From positions 2,572-14,870 of the forward strand of contig PMGM01000093.1 in NCBI GenBank assembly GCA_003158115.1: DNA of 12,299 bases. Direction: 5' to 3'. Below, piece after piece: positions 5,613-12,299 of the stretch. The stretch is from Methanobacterium sp. Lineage in GTDB: Archaea; Methanobacteriota; Methanobacteria; Methanobacteriales; Methanobacteriaceae. A model generated the notes under the pieces. That model did no database searches, had not been told where the DNA came from, and saw only the letters and a program-made list of their open reading frames with translations. Position numbers and translations under genes: made by a program. Position 1 is the first letter of the stretch; each line of letters begins with the position of its first letter.

Positions 5613-6823
5613 AAACAGAAAATATTGATAAAGATAAGATCGATTCAAACGTAAAGTTGGTTCGTGAATATGAAGGCGCCCAACTTTTCCATATAGGAAT
5701 TCTTGACCTCGTGGTACTAAACGGCACGCACAAGGAAATGGGACAGCAATACGGCGGTCTTTTGAAAGAAAATATCCTAGCCACACGTGACACTTGGAAT
5801 AAGATCTTCATAGATTCTGGGAAACTCTCATTTGAAAGCATTCTGAAGGTGATTGGCAAACCATTCTATACCTCCGCACCAAAAACCTTGAAAGATTTCT
5901 ATCAAGGAATTGCTGAGAGATCAGGGATCAGCATCGACGAGGCGGTCGTTATGGACAATTGGCTAACCCTAGTTCTGTTGGGGAGACGGGCAGGCTGCTC
6001 ATCCCTTGTTGCATGGGGCAACAAGACAAAAGATGGCACTGCCTACATGGGGCGAAATCTTGATTTTCCAGGGTTCATGCGCGATATAATTGGGACTAAC
6101 GGAGTGGTTGTTGTGATAAACCCAATTGACGGCGAATTAAGCGTCGCTGGTATCGGATCGCCAGGCACAATTTCTGGATTTGATGATGCAATCAACAGCA
6201 ATGGCCTATATATCGAGTACAATAATGGTATGGGCTCCATAGAACCGGTTCTCTATTCTAACCGTTTCGCTCTACCAACCTTCATGCGTAATATACTCTT
6301 AGAATATGGCTCTATTGAAGAACTCAACATTGTACTAAACACCATGAAGTCAGATTACCCCTGCATCATTGGAGTAAGCGAGCCTGACTGTGGTATTCAC
6401 TACGAATTATCACCCGAAACTTATATGGCAAAGGCGTCTCCCGAAGACCTTTCAGTTCGTGCAAACCAATTCAATTATCCTGAATGGGGAATCCCCCCTC
6501 TCCCAGGGGTAGCGGGGTGGTATTCAGAATCACGCCAAAACACATTCAAAAAGCTCATCTCAAATAAAGCGCCGAATATTGATGAAAAAGTATTTATGGA
6601 GGCCATGAATGCGCATCTCTTCAAAGCCAATGGCAATCTGACAGAAACTGGCTTCTCTGTGTTTAAACCAGTTAATGACCCCACTGCCGGTGGTGGAGGC
6701 GAAGGTGGAGATGTTACAGTCTATCAGATAATCAACCACTCGGCTGAAAAAAAATGGTGGGTACGTATCCCAACCCACAGTGGTTGGATGGAAATCGACT
6801 TCAAAAAATACTTCAAACAGTGA
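5609..6823 (+). CDS. peptidase C45 / acyl-CoA:6-APA acyltransferase-like Ntn hydrolase
   Basis: The protein has 404 residues. The key block is RAGCSSLVAWGNKTKDG followed by AYMGRNLDFPG. Cys130 is the expected N-terminal nucleophile after self-cleavage between Gly129 and Cys130, and RNLDF (149-153) is the conserved active-site strand of the C45/choloylglycine-hydrolase-like fold. Family members hydrolyse or transfer acyl groups on amides; the substrate cannot be told here. HKEMGQQYGGLLKENI near residues 41-56 is the usual N-terminal element. There is no signal peptide or membrane segment, so it is probably cytoplasmic. The start is firm: AAGGAGG at 5594-5600 lies eight bases before ATG 5609. 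Composition is unusual: 35 of 60 bases at 5941-6000 and 31 of 60 at 6121-6180 are G or C, against 21 of 60 at 8041-8100 in the HEAT gene. This suggests acquisition from another lineage. Confidence 0.85.
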   Translation: MKTENIDKDKIDSNVKLVREYEGAQLFHIGILDLVVLNGTHKEMGQQYGGLLKENILATRDTWNKIFIDSGKLSFESILKVIGKPFYTSAPKTLKDFYQGIAERSGISIDEAVVMDNWLTLVLLGRRAGCSSLVAWGNKTKDGTAYMGRNLDFPGFMRDIIGTNGVVVVINPIDGELSVAGIGSPGTISGFDDAINSNGLYIEYNNGMGSIEPVLYSNRFALPTFMRNILLEYGSIEELNIVLNTMKSDYPCIIGVSEPDCGIHYELSPETYMAKASPEDLSVRANQFNYPEWGIPPLPGVAGWYSESRQNTFKKLISNKAPNIDEKVFMEAMNAHLFKANGNLTETGFSVFKPVNDPTAGGGGEGGDVTVYQIINHSAEKKWWVRIPTHSGWMEIDFKKYFKQ

Positions 6824-6928
6824 CCATGAAGTTTTAACAATATCAAACTTTTAAGAAAGTCTCAATCTCAAGGAAATTAGAGAATGAAAAAAAAATAATG
6901 GGACGGGAACCCTAATCTAAATAAGGTC

Positions 6929-7039
6929 GTGAAACTCGATAAAAAACTGCTGAAACAAAGGGAATGTGGCAATTTATACCGGCGGGACTTTTGTCCAACT
7001 GGTTGTGTCAGGATAGCGCTATTCCATACTAATCCTTAA
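6929..7039 (+). CDS. possible small Cys-containing protein or gene remnant
   Basis: A frame with GTG at 6929 runs 36 codons to TAA 7037. It stays open upstream to 6899 without another start. The peptide begins MKLDKKLLKQREC and contains CGNLYRRDFCPTGC (spacing C-x8-C-x3-C), so it does not look like random AT-rich translation. No ribosome site stands at a proper distance. It could be the tail of a lost gene brought in with the C45 hydrolase. I recognise no family. Confidence 0.25.
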   Translation: MKLDKKLLKQRECGNLYRRDFCPTGCVRIALFHTNP

Positions 7040-7075
7040 TTTTAAGTTTAACCTCGGCCTTGGATCAAGGGTACA

Positions 7076-7083
7076 TTATATAA
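7076..7083 (+). promoter_or_regulatory. box A promoter before a 36-codon ORF
   Basis: TTATATAA is centred about 25 nt before the ATG at 7105, the textbook distance for a leaderless archaeal transcript. Confidence 0.35.
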
Positions 7084-7104
7084 TTAGAGAATATATTGAA
7101 TATT

Positions 7105-7215
7105 ATGAAAACTATTGACTTTGCTATTAGTATTTTGCCTGCATACTTCTTAGATTTCTACAATAGTATTCCAACCATTTGGCTAACAATAGAGAAGTTT
7201 AATGAAGTCAAATAG
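7105..7215 (+). CDS. possible leaderless small protein, 36 residues
   Basis: The frame begins MKTIDFAISILPAYFLDFY and ends FNEVK at TAG 7213-7215. A hydrophobic aromatic N-terminal half and a charged C-terminal end suggest a small membrane-associated helix. There is no ribosome site, but the box A at 7076-7083 would place the RNA start at the ATG. It overlaps a decayed minus-strand frame. No family is recognised. Confidence 0.3.
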   Translation: MKTIDFAISILPAYFLDFYNSIPTIWLTIEKFNEVK

Positions 7216-7305
7216 TATAAATTTTAAGAACAAATAATTACGATTATGGGCTATTGTTTTCACAAAATCCCGGTAAAGTTCATCCGCCCATCTCCCATAA
7301 TATGT
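7183..7305 (-). pseudogene. unidentified coding remnant, no start codon
   Basis: On the minus strand a 40-codon stretch contains YYGRWADELYRDFVKTIAHN and then a Leu/Phe-rich tail. Upstream in the same frame, beyond an in-frame TAG (7308-7306), is FYTITTHDEKK. The Trp-, Arg- and Asp-rich segment looks like real protein, but there is no start codon and an internal stop. I cannot assign a family. Confidence 0.25.
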
Positions 7306-7380
7306 CTATTTTTTTTCATCGTGGGTTGTAATTGTATAAAACTTTTACTGGTCTATTCTGGAATTTACTAATCCTAATGA

Positions 7381-7635
7381 TCATTGTTCATTTAATAGTC
7401 GGGGTTTTCCCCGTTTTGTCATAATACGTGTTGCTTTTACAGATTCCCAATATGCTAAATTTTTTATTGCACACATCACTTTTTCAATTGCAGCATCATC
7501 TTTTTCAGTCCATTCCTTGTTTGCATTTTCATAAATGAACTTGAAATATCCTTTTAAAAAATCAGCAGCGATTAAATATTCCTTCTTTGCTTTTTCTAAT
7601 TCTAATTCATATTCTTGATCTCCACTTAAATCCAT
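7381..7635 (-). CDS. small acidic helical protein, unknown function
   Basis: The protein has 84 residues from ATG 7635, beginning MDLSGDQEYELELEKAKKEY. A TTG at 7641 is possible, but AGGGGG (7650-7645) lies nine bases before the ATG and only three before the TTG, so the ATG is preferred. The sequence is almost wholly charged amphipathic helix, with one aromatic stretch (FLKGYFKFIYEN) and a basic tail TKRGKPRLLNEQ. There is no signal peptide, membrane segment or Cys motif. It begins 57 bp after the stop of the HEAT-repeat gene on the same strand, so the two may be co-transcribed. I do not recognise the family; a small binding partner for the HEAT scaffold is only a guess. Confidence 0.6.
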   Translation of the reverse strand: MDLSGDQEYELELEKAKKEYLIAADFLKGYFKFIYENANKEWTEKDDAAIEKVMCAIKNLAYWESVKATRIMTKRGKPRLLNEQ

Positions 7636-7692
7636 AATCAAATTCCCCCTATATATGTTGAAGAGCAGGATTAATTATTTTCATTTTTCGTA

Positions 7693-8976
7693 CTAACTAA
7701 TAAACATCATATCAGTTTTACAATTCCTAGCCATATTAACTAGAACTTCCGATACCTTTCTACGAACATCATCATCTTCGTCTTTTAAAGTTTGTTTTAA
7801 AGGTTTTAAAGCCCTTTCATCCCCTATTTCACCAAGTGCCTCTGCTGCTCTAAATCGAAGATCCAACTCCCCATACTTTAAAGTCTGAATAAGAGGGGCC
7901 ACTGCAAGTTTTCCTATTTTAGAAACTTCAATCCATTTTGTTTTAGCAATTAAATAGTATGCATTTTCTTGTCCACCTTTAAATTTCCAACCTATCTTAT
8001 CAAGAGCCCCCGCTGCTTCTAATCTGATATAACTATCTTTATCCTTTAAAGCATTTATAAGGGGTTTTATTGCCCTTTCATCCCCTATTTTACCAAGAGA
8101 ATCTGCTGCTCCATATCTAAGATATCTATCTTCATCTTTTAATGCATGAATAAGAGGTATCACTGCAGGTTCTCCTATCCTACAAAGTAATTCTGCTGCC
8201 CTCTTTCGAAAAATATCTCCGTTTTTGTCGGTTAAAGCTTGGATAAGAGGATCTATCGCCATTTGATATTCCATCTTTATAAGGGCGTCTGCTACTTTCT
8301 CCCTTACATGAGAATTATTACTTTTTAATTCTTGTACTAAAAAATCAGAACTATTTCTATCAACATTAATAATAACATCCATAAATAATTCTATTAAGTA
8401 TTTATCACTTTGGCTATGGCAAAACTTGAAATATAAATCGTGTATTATATCAGTAGCTGTTTCATCTCCAATCTTACCGAGTGCTTTTATCGTTGAAGTT
8501 AATATTTCACGATCATATGTTGCACATTTTTTTATATCTTTTAAAATGTGTATTAAGTGTTCAACTGAATTTTTATCTCCTATCTCCCCCATGATATTAA
8601 TATAACATATCTGAGTATCCCTATTTTGATTATTATACTTAAACATTAAATTCCTTGATGCAGGTTCCCCAATTTTAATAAGAGCGAATTTTGCTCCTTC
8701 CTCAAGTTTTTCATCTTTTACAGCCGTTATAAGAGTATCTACTGCAGGGTCTCCAATTTTAACAAGAGCTTTTAAGACTTCATTTTGGACTTCTTCTTCA
8801 TCTTTTAAAGATTGAGTCAAAGGTACTATGGCTCTTTCATCACCTATTTCCCCCAAAGCAATAGCTGCAAACATTCGAATATTGCTATCTTCATATTTAA
8901 GTGCTTTAATTAACTCTTTAATATCTTTTTTTTCCTTTAATTTCTCCATATCTAATTTTTTAAATTTAGAACTCAT
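7693..8976 (-). CDS. HEAT-repeat (PBS lyase HEAT-like) protein
   Basis: The protein has 427 residues, nearly all HEAT repeats of about 31 residues. Clear units carry ALGEIGDERAI (about 40-50), ALVKIGDPAV (70-79), ALIKIGEPA (98-106), ALGKIGDETA (165-174), LLCRIGEPAVIPL (263-275), SLGKIGDERAIKPL (293-306), ALDKIG (324-329) and ALGEIGDERALKPL (380-393). Repeats near residues 180-255 are more divergent. Such arrays form a curved superhelix used for protein binding. PBS lyases share the repeat, but there is no chromophore pathway here, so a lyase function is not implied. The start is supported by AGGGGG at about 8986-8991, roughly nine bases before ATG 8976. There is no signal or membrane segment. 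The small protein at 7381-7635 follows. Some repeats are nearly identical at DNA level, pointing to recent internal duplication. Confidence 0.85.
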   Translation of the reverse strand: MSSKFKKLDMEKLKEKKDIKELIKALKYEDSNIRMFAAIALGEIGDERAIVPLTQSLKDEEEVQNEVLKALVKIGDPAVDTLITAVKDEKLEEGAKFALIKIGEPASRNLMFKYNNQNRDTQICYINIMGEIGDKNSVEHLIHILKDIKKCATYDREILTSTIKALGKIGDETATDIIHDLYFKFCHSQSDKYLIELFMDVIINVDRNSSDFLVQELKSNNSHVREKVADALIKMEYQMAIDPLIQALTDKNGDIFRKRAAELLCRIGEPAVIPLIHALKDEDRYLRYGAADSLGKIGDERAIKPLINALKDKDSYIRLEAAGALDKIGWKFKGGQENAYYLIAKTKWIEVSKIGKLAVAPLIQTLKYGELDLRFRAAEALGEIGDERALKPLKQTLKDEDDDVRRKVSEVLVNMARNCKTDMMFIS

Positions 8977-9171
8977 ACCTAAGAACCCCCTGAACTTCTA
9001 TGTAAATGTTTGATTAATAGGATGTTATTTGCTCCAAAAAAAATTTTAATTATTTGTTATATTTCCACTTGTATAACTATTAGAATTAATAAGAAATTTT
9101 TATATTGAATAATAATAAAAATGACTCATCAATTATTGTAAAATAGCAGAAACTGTGATTAGAACTAAACT

Positions 9172-9339
9172 ATGTTTCTTTTCATAAAACTGCTTTATTT
9201 ACTTAACATCTACCACTCTTGGATTGATTTTAAATGGGAAGTAAATAATTTTACGGACTTTATCAGATCATTCAAAGTTAATACATCACCAGATCGGAAT
9301 ATAATTTATACCTATGGAAAGAATCCTAAAGTAATTTAG
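9172..9339 (+). CDS. possible small protein or gene remnant, 55 residues
   Basis: ATG 9172 opens a frame starting MFLFIKLLYLLNIYHSWIDF and ending YGKNPKVI at TAG 9337-9339. The N-terminus is hydrophobic and the rest polar and aromatic. No ribosome site precedes it, and no box A stands at leaderless distance. In DNA this AT-rich, 55 codons is only modest evidence. It lies opposite in direction to both flanking genes. Confidence 0.25.
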   Translation: MFLFIKLLYLLNIYHSWIDFKWEVNNFTDFIRSFKVNTSPDRNIIYTYGKNPKVI

Positions 9340-9348
9340 AAGTTTCTA

Positions 9349-9363
9349 TGGTAAACTTTACCA
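9349..9363. repeat. 15-bp palindrome, possible operator
   Basis: TGGTAAA and TTTACCA are perfect 7-base arms around one C. An outer AGTTT...AAACT pair (from 9341 to 9367) extends the symmetry with mismatches. It looks like a binding site for a dimeric repressor. Its target gene is unclear: the nearest start downstream is the HEAT gene on the minus strand, about 370 bp away. Confidence 0.35.
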
Positions 9364-9511
9364 AACTATACTCCTATCATTTGTACTATTATATCCTCTT
9401 TTACGCTCATTTTTTTAGTAATTCCAAAATTTTAACTACCAAACTTATTATATAACTATTTGTTACTTTAAGATGATATAGATAACTATCCATAATTCAT
9501 ATAAAACTATT

Positions 9512-12299
9512 TCATATCCTCTCTTTATACTCCAATTTTTTAAATATAATCTTAAATTCAGTTCCTTGATTAATATCTATGGTGATTTGACCATCGATTT
9601 GTTCTACCAAATTATTAACAAGTTGTAAACCAAGAGATTCTGTATTTCTGAAATCTAAATCTTCAGGGAATCCTATTCCATTGTCACTGACTGTTAACTC
9701 ATATTTGTTGTTATGTCTTTTGAGTGATACTTGGATTTTGCCATTTTTTACTTCTGGAAAAGCGTATTTTAGGCTGTTCGATACTAATTCACTTATTATA
9801 AGACCACAAGGTACTGCAGTTTCAATATTTAATTTAACATCTTCTACTTCTATTACTGGTTTAATATGGTCTTCTTGAATGTTATAAGAATAAAATAAAT
9901 CTGACACCAGTCTTAAGATGTAATCATCAAATTTAATATTTATAAAATCATTGGATTGGTAAAGTTTTTCATGTATCATAGCCATAGTTTTGACTCGGTT
10001 TTGACTCTCCTTTAATACATCCAAAGCTATATTATCGTCTATATAATTAGTTTGTAAACTAAGCATACTAGAAATTATCTGCATGTTATTTTTTACACGA
10101 TGATGAATTTCTTTAAGCAGAACATTTTTTTCCTTAAGGGAATAATTGATCTTATCTTCAAATACTTTACGTTCTGTGATATCACTAGAAATCACTAAAA
10201 AATAAGATGGTACATCATCTTTAATAATAGTAGTTAATACTGTCTCAATCCAACGAATATTACTATTTTTATCAAAAATTTTAGATTCATAATGTTTAGA
10301 TAAAGCATCTTGATTTAATAAACTTGAAAACATCTTACGATTAACTGTAATCTCTTCTTTAGGAAAAATAGTTAATTCTGTAAAATGTTTTCCTATAATT
10401 TCATCCTTGGATATGCCGATAATATTTAATGCTGATGTATTAAGATCTAAAATAACTCCTTCTAAACTTAAAAGAATAGTATAATTAGGGTCTGATTCGA
10501 ATAGAGTCCTATATGTCTCCTCACTCTCACATAACGCCTCTTCTGTTTTTTTACGGCTAGTTATATCTTCAAATATTGTTGCGAATGTATCTTTTGATGG
10601 GGAAAATACAGATATTTTAAAATGTTTGTCCATAGGTTTAAAGTAGGTTTCAAATTGGGTTGATTTACCAGTTTGAACCACTTCAGAGTAAATTTTTAAA
10701 TATGGTGCTTTTTCGACACCATATACCTTAGAAGCTTTTATTCCCAAAACATCTTTTTTGTTAATTCCTAGAATTTCTTCATATGCATTGTTAATATCAA
10801 TTATAACATAGTCCACAGGAGTATCAGACTTATCATAAATAACTTTGTGAATGGCTACTCCTTCATTCATAGATGAGTACAGTGTTCTATATCGTTTTTC
10901 ACTTTGTTTGAGATTTTCTTCAACTTTTTTCCTTTCTGTGATATCTCGAGAAATTGCCAAAGCAACAGTTTTACCCCTAAGGTGGAATAGATGGTTATTA
11001 ACTTCTACATATATTCTTTTTCCATCCTTAGTCAAATGAACAATTTCAAATTGTGCATTACTACTATTTTGAAATTCTGCAGCAATAATTCGCATTTTTG
11101 TATGATAATCCGGAGCTACAATGTCCATTGGAGTCATATTTAAAAACTCTTCTCGGCTATACCCTAATCTTTCAATTCCAATTTTATTTACTTCAATGAA
11201 CTTTCCAGGCACAATATTTTTTTCTATTTCATTTAACGTGATCATATCATTGGCATTGCCAAATAACTCTCTGAATTTACTTTCACTTTCTAATAATAAT
11301 TTTTTTGATTCTTTACGTTTACTAATATCCCTAACTATGGCCCATAAACCATTTGGATGTCCTTGTTCGTCTCGAACTTGATATGTTCTTAATTCAACAG
11401 GAAAAATTGTACCGTCTTTTCTAAGATATTCCTTTTCATAAATATCAGTGAACCCCCTATCATATACCTGATTCTTTACAATTTCCGTCTCATACTCATG
11501 CCATTTTTCAGGTGTTATGTCTCTATAGGTTAATTTAAGCAGTTCATCAGGATCATAACCGAGCATTTGCCTAAAAACTTCGTTGAATTCTATAATATGG
11601 CCTTTATTATCAACATGAGCAAAAGCATCCATCATGCTCTCATACAATTTACGATATTTAAATTCTGAAGATTTAATTTTATCAACATCTTCCATATGTT
11701 TAGTTATATCCCTATTCACAGTAACAACAGATTTAACATCTCCATTATTATCAAACTCGGGATAAACACGACCTTCCGCTAAAATCAATCCATTTGGGCC
11801 AGGATAAGAAAATCTGACATCAGCTGATTTTTTAGATTGTATAGCTTCAAGAAGATGTTTATCAAAAAAGTTTGTCATATCTGACGAAAATCCTGCTTCT
11901 AGATTTGTTTTTCCAATAAAATCTTCTGGTTTGGTACCTGTAAATTCTTCAATACTGGGACTTACATATTGATAGCGAAGATTCAAGTCGTAACGTACAA
12001 AAACATCTTCCACATTTTCAATTAAAGTCCTGAACCGAGCCTCACTCTCATTTAATTCGTTTTCTATTTGATTTTTGTAAATTGCTAGTTCAATAGCACA
12101 TTTTAGTTCGTTTCGATCGTATGGTTTTATTAAATATCCACAGGGTTCTGTGAGTTTAGCCCTTTCAATTTTAGACTCTTCAGAATGAGTAATTAAAAAT
12201 ATAACTGGTATATTAAGCTTTTTAATCTTAGAAATAGCTTCAATACTATCTTTTGTTCCTTTAAGAACTATGTCTATCAAAATAAGATCTGGCATTATA
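9512..12299 (-). CDS. hybrid sensor kinase: receiver, five PAS, HisKA_2, HATPase (N-terminus beyond window)
   Basis: At least 927 residues are encoded; numbering here is from Met at 12295, which is probably internal. The first 60 residues are the second half of a receiver domain, with phospho-acceptor Asp8 in LILIDIV, Thr36 in FLITHSE and Lys57 in GYLIKPYD. The first half, with its acidic pair, lies past the window edge. PAS domains follow at about 86-198, 211-327, 338-455, 466-583 and 592-712, each closed by a PAC tail such as VRDISKRKE or SSDITERK. LLKEIHHRVKNNMQ (726-739) is the HisKA_2 phospho-acceptor helix. SELVSNSLKYAFPE (835-848) is the N box, DNGIGFP (871-877) the G1 box, and LGLQLV (888-893) and GTEF (911-914) the later ATP-site elements. 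All catalytic residues are present. There is no membrane segment, so it is cytoplasmic. It would autophosphorylate on His and can receive phosphate on its own receiver. Confidence 0.92.
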   Translation of the reverse strand, partial: IMPDLILIDIVLKGTKDSIEAISKIKKLNIPVIFLITHSEESKIERAKLTEPCGYLIKPYDRNELKCAIELAIYKNQIENELNESEARFRTLIENVEDVFVRYDLNLRYQYVSPSIEEFTGTKPEDFIGKTNLEAGFSSDMTNFFDKHLLEAIQSKKSADVRFSYPGPNGLILAEGRVYPEFDNNGDVKSVVTVNRDITKHMEDVDKIKSSEFKYRKLYESMMDAFAHVDNKGHIIEFNEVFRQMLGYDPDELLKLTYRDITPEKWHEYETEIVKNQVYDRGFTDIYEKEYLRKDGTIFPVELRTYQVRDEQGHPNGLWAIVRDISKRKESKKLLLESESKFRELFGNANDMITLNEIEKNIVPGKFIEVNKIGIERLGYSREEFLNMTPMDIVAPDYHTKMRIIAAEFQNSSNAQFEIVHLTKDGKRIYVEVNNHLFHLRGKTVALAISRDITERKKVEENLKQSEKRYRTLYSSMNEGVAIHKVIYDKSDTPVDYVIIDINNAYEEILGINKKDVLGIKASKVYGVEKAPYLKIYSEVVQTGKSTQFETYFKPMDKHFKISVFSPSKDTFATIFEDITSRKKTEEALCESEETYRTLFESDPNYTILLSLEGVILDLNTSALNIIGISKDEIIGKHFTELTIFPKEEITVNRKMFSSLLNQDALSKHYESKIFDKNSNIRWIETVLTTIIKDDVPSYFLVISSDITERKVFEDKINYSLKEKNVLLKEIHHRVKNNMQIISSMLSLQTNYIDDNIALDVLKESQNRVKTMAMIHEKLYQSNDFINIKFDDYILRLVSDLFYSYNIQEDHIKPVIEVEDVKLNIETAVPCGLIISELVSNSLKYAFPEVKNGKIQVSLKRHNNKYELTVSDNGIGFPEDLDFRNTESLGLQLVNNLVEQIDGQITIDINQGTEFKIIFKKLEYKERI

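Larger units (their letters stand above)
6824..7380. other. spacer with small or decayed ORFs
   Basis: No long gene is present. The first half (to about 7070) keeps a raised G+C content and contains an open frame of 46 codons (6899-7039) and a hairpin-forming AGGAT...ATCCT pair (7010-7036) enclosing TAGCGCTA. The second half is AT-rich and holds a box A with a 36-codon ORF at 7105 and a minus-strand fragment at 7183-7305. Confidence 0.55.
9013..9511. other. AT-rich spacer between the HEAT and kinase genes
   Basis: The two flanking genes point the same way (minus). The spacer must hold the HEAT gene promoter and the kinase terminator, but I cannot fix either. It contains a plus-strand 55-codon ORF (9172-9339) and a 15-bp palindrome (9349-9363). 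I see nothing else. Confidence 0.5.

Noticed and set aside
5515..5859. overlapping minus-strand frames of 114 and 75 codons
   Set aside because: They run against the start of the C45 gene, which has a strong ribosome site, and their translations resemble no family.
6475..6778. minus-strand frames of 69 and 72 codons inside the C45 gene
   Set aside because: Shadows of a well-supported coding region on the other strand.
7801..8870. recurrent similar segments, considered as a CRISPR or intergenic repeat array
   Set aside because: They are in frame within the HEAT gene and encode protein repeats; there are no constant repeats with unique spacers.
7693..8976. phycocyanobilin lyase function for the HEAT protein
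   Set aside because: Only the repeat fold is shared with PBS lyases; no phycobiliprotein context or catalytic signature is present.
9681..11381. several plus-strand frames of 62-86 codons opposite the hybrid kinase
   Set aside because: All are antisense to an intact multi-domain kinase frame and have no ribosome sites.

Overview
The window reads as a mesophilic methanogenic archaeon of the Methanobacterium type. This is an inference from gene content and signals, not a database match. The DNA is AT-rich. Box A (TATA) promoters sit about 25 nt before probable transcript or translation starts, and ribosome sites are GGAGG/GGGGG-like. The genes include a receiver-multi-PAS-HisKA_2 kinase, a free-standing PAS protein paired with a Roadblock/LC7 protein, and a HEAT-repeat protein.

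Layout. 1-870: a surface protein with one membrane anchor (127-720), followed by a short peptide remnant resembling a restriction-modification methylase tail. 874-1476 (minus): a PAP2-like membrane protein whose probable start codon is ATC rather than ATG. 1631-3278 (minus): a two-gene unit in which a three-PAS sensor, split by a one-base frameshift near 2560, is followed 20 bp later by a Roadblock/LC7 gene. 3279-3807: a spacer holding a box A, a G+C-richer hairpin block and a T tract (candidate small RNA), then the promoter of the next gene. 3808-5040 (plus): an FAD-dependent oxidoreductase of the DAO fold, apparently lacking the C-terminal Rieske domain of longer relatives. 5041-5608: a spacer with an 18-bp palindrome, a strong box A and mini-ORFs. 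5609-6823 (plus): a peptidase C45/acyltransferase-like Ntn hydrolase, clearly richer in G+C than its surroundings and probably acquired. 6824-7380: decayed or very small ORFs on both strands. 7381-8976 (minus): a HEAT-repeat protein followed by a small acidic helical protein. 9013-9511: an AT-rich spacer with a 55-codon ORF and a 15-bp palindrome. 9512-12299 (minus): a large hybrid kinase, receiver-(PAS)5-HisKA_2-HATPase, cut by the window edge.

How the genes relate. Two loci are sensory: the PAS/Roadblock unit and the hybrid kinase share a closely similar PAS module, and that similarity is what exposes the frameshift. The oxidoreductase and the C45 hydrolase are independent accessory metabolic genes. 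Every long spacer carries short open fragments, which suggests gene turnover. I found no tRNA, rRNA, CRISPR array or intact insertion sequence. The least ordinary items are the kinase-less PAS plus Roadblock pair, the unexplained 3487-3791 transcript candidate, and the C45 island.
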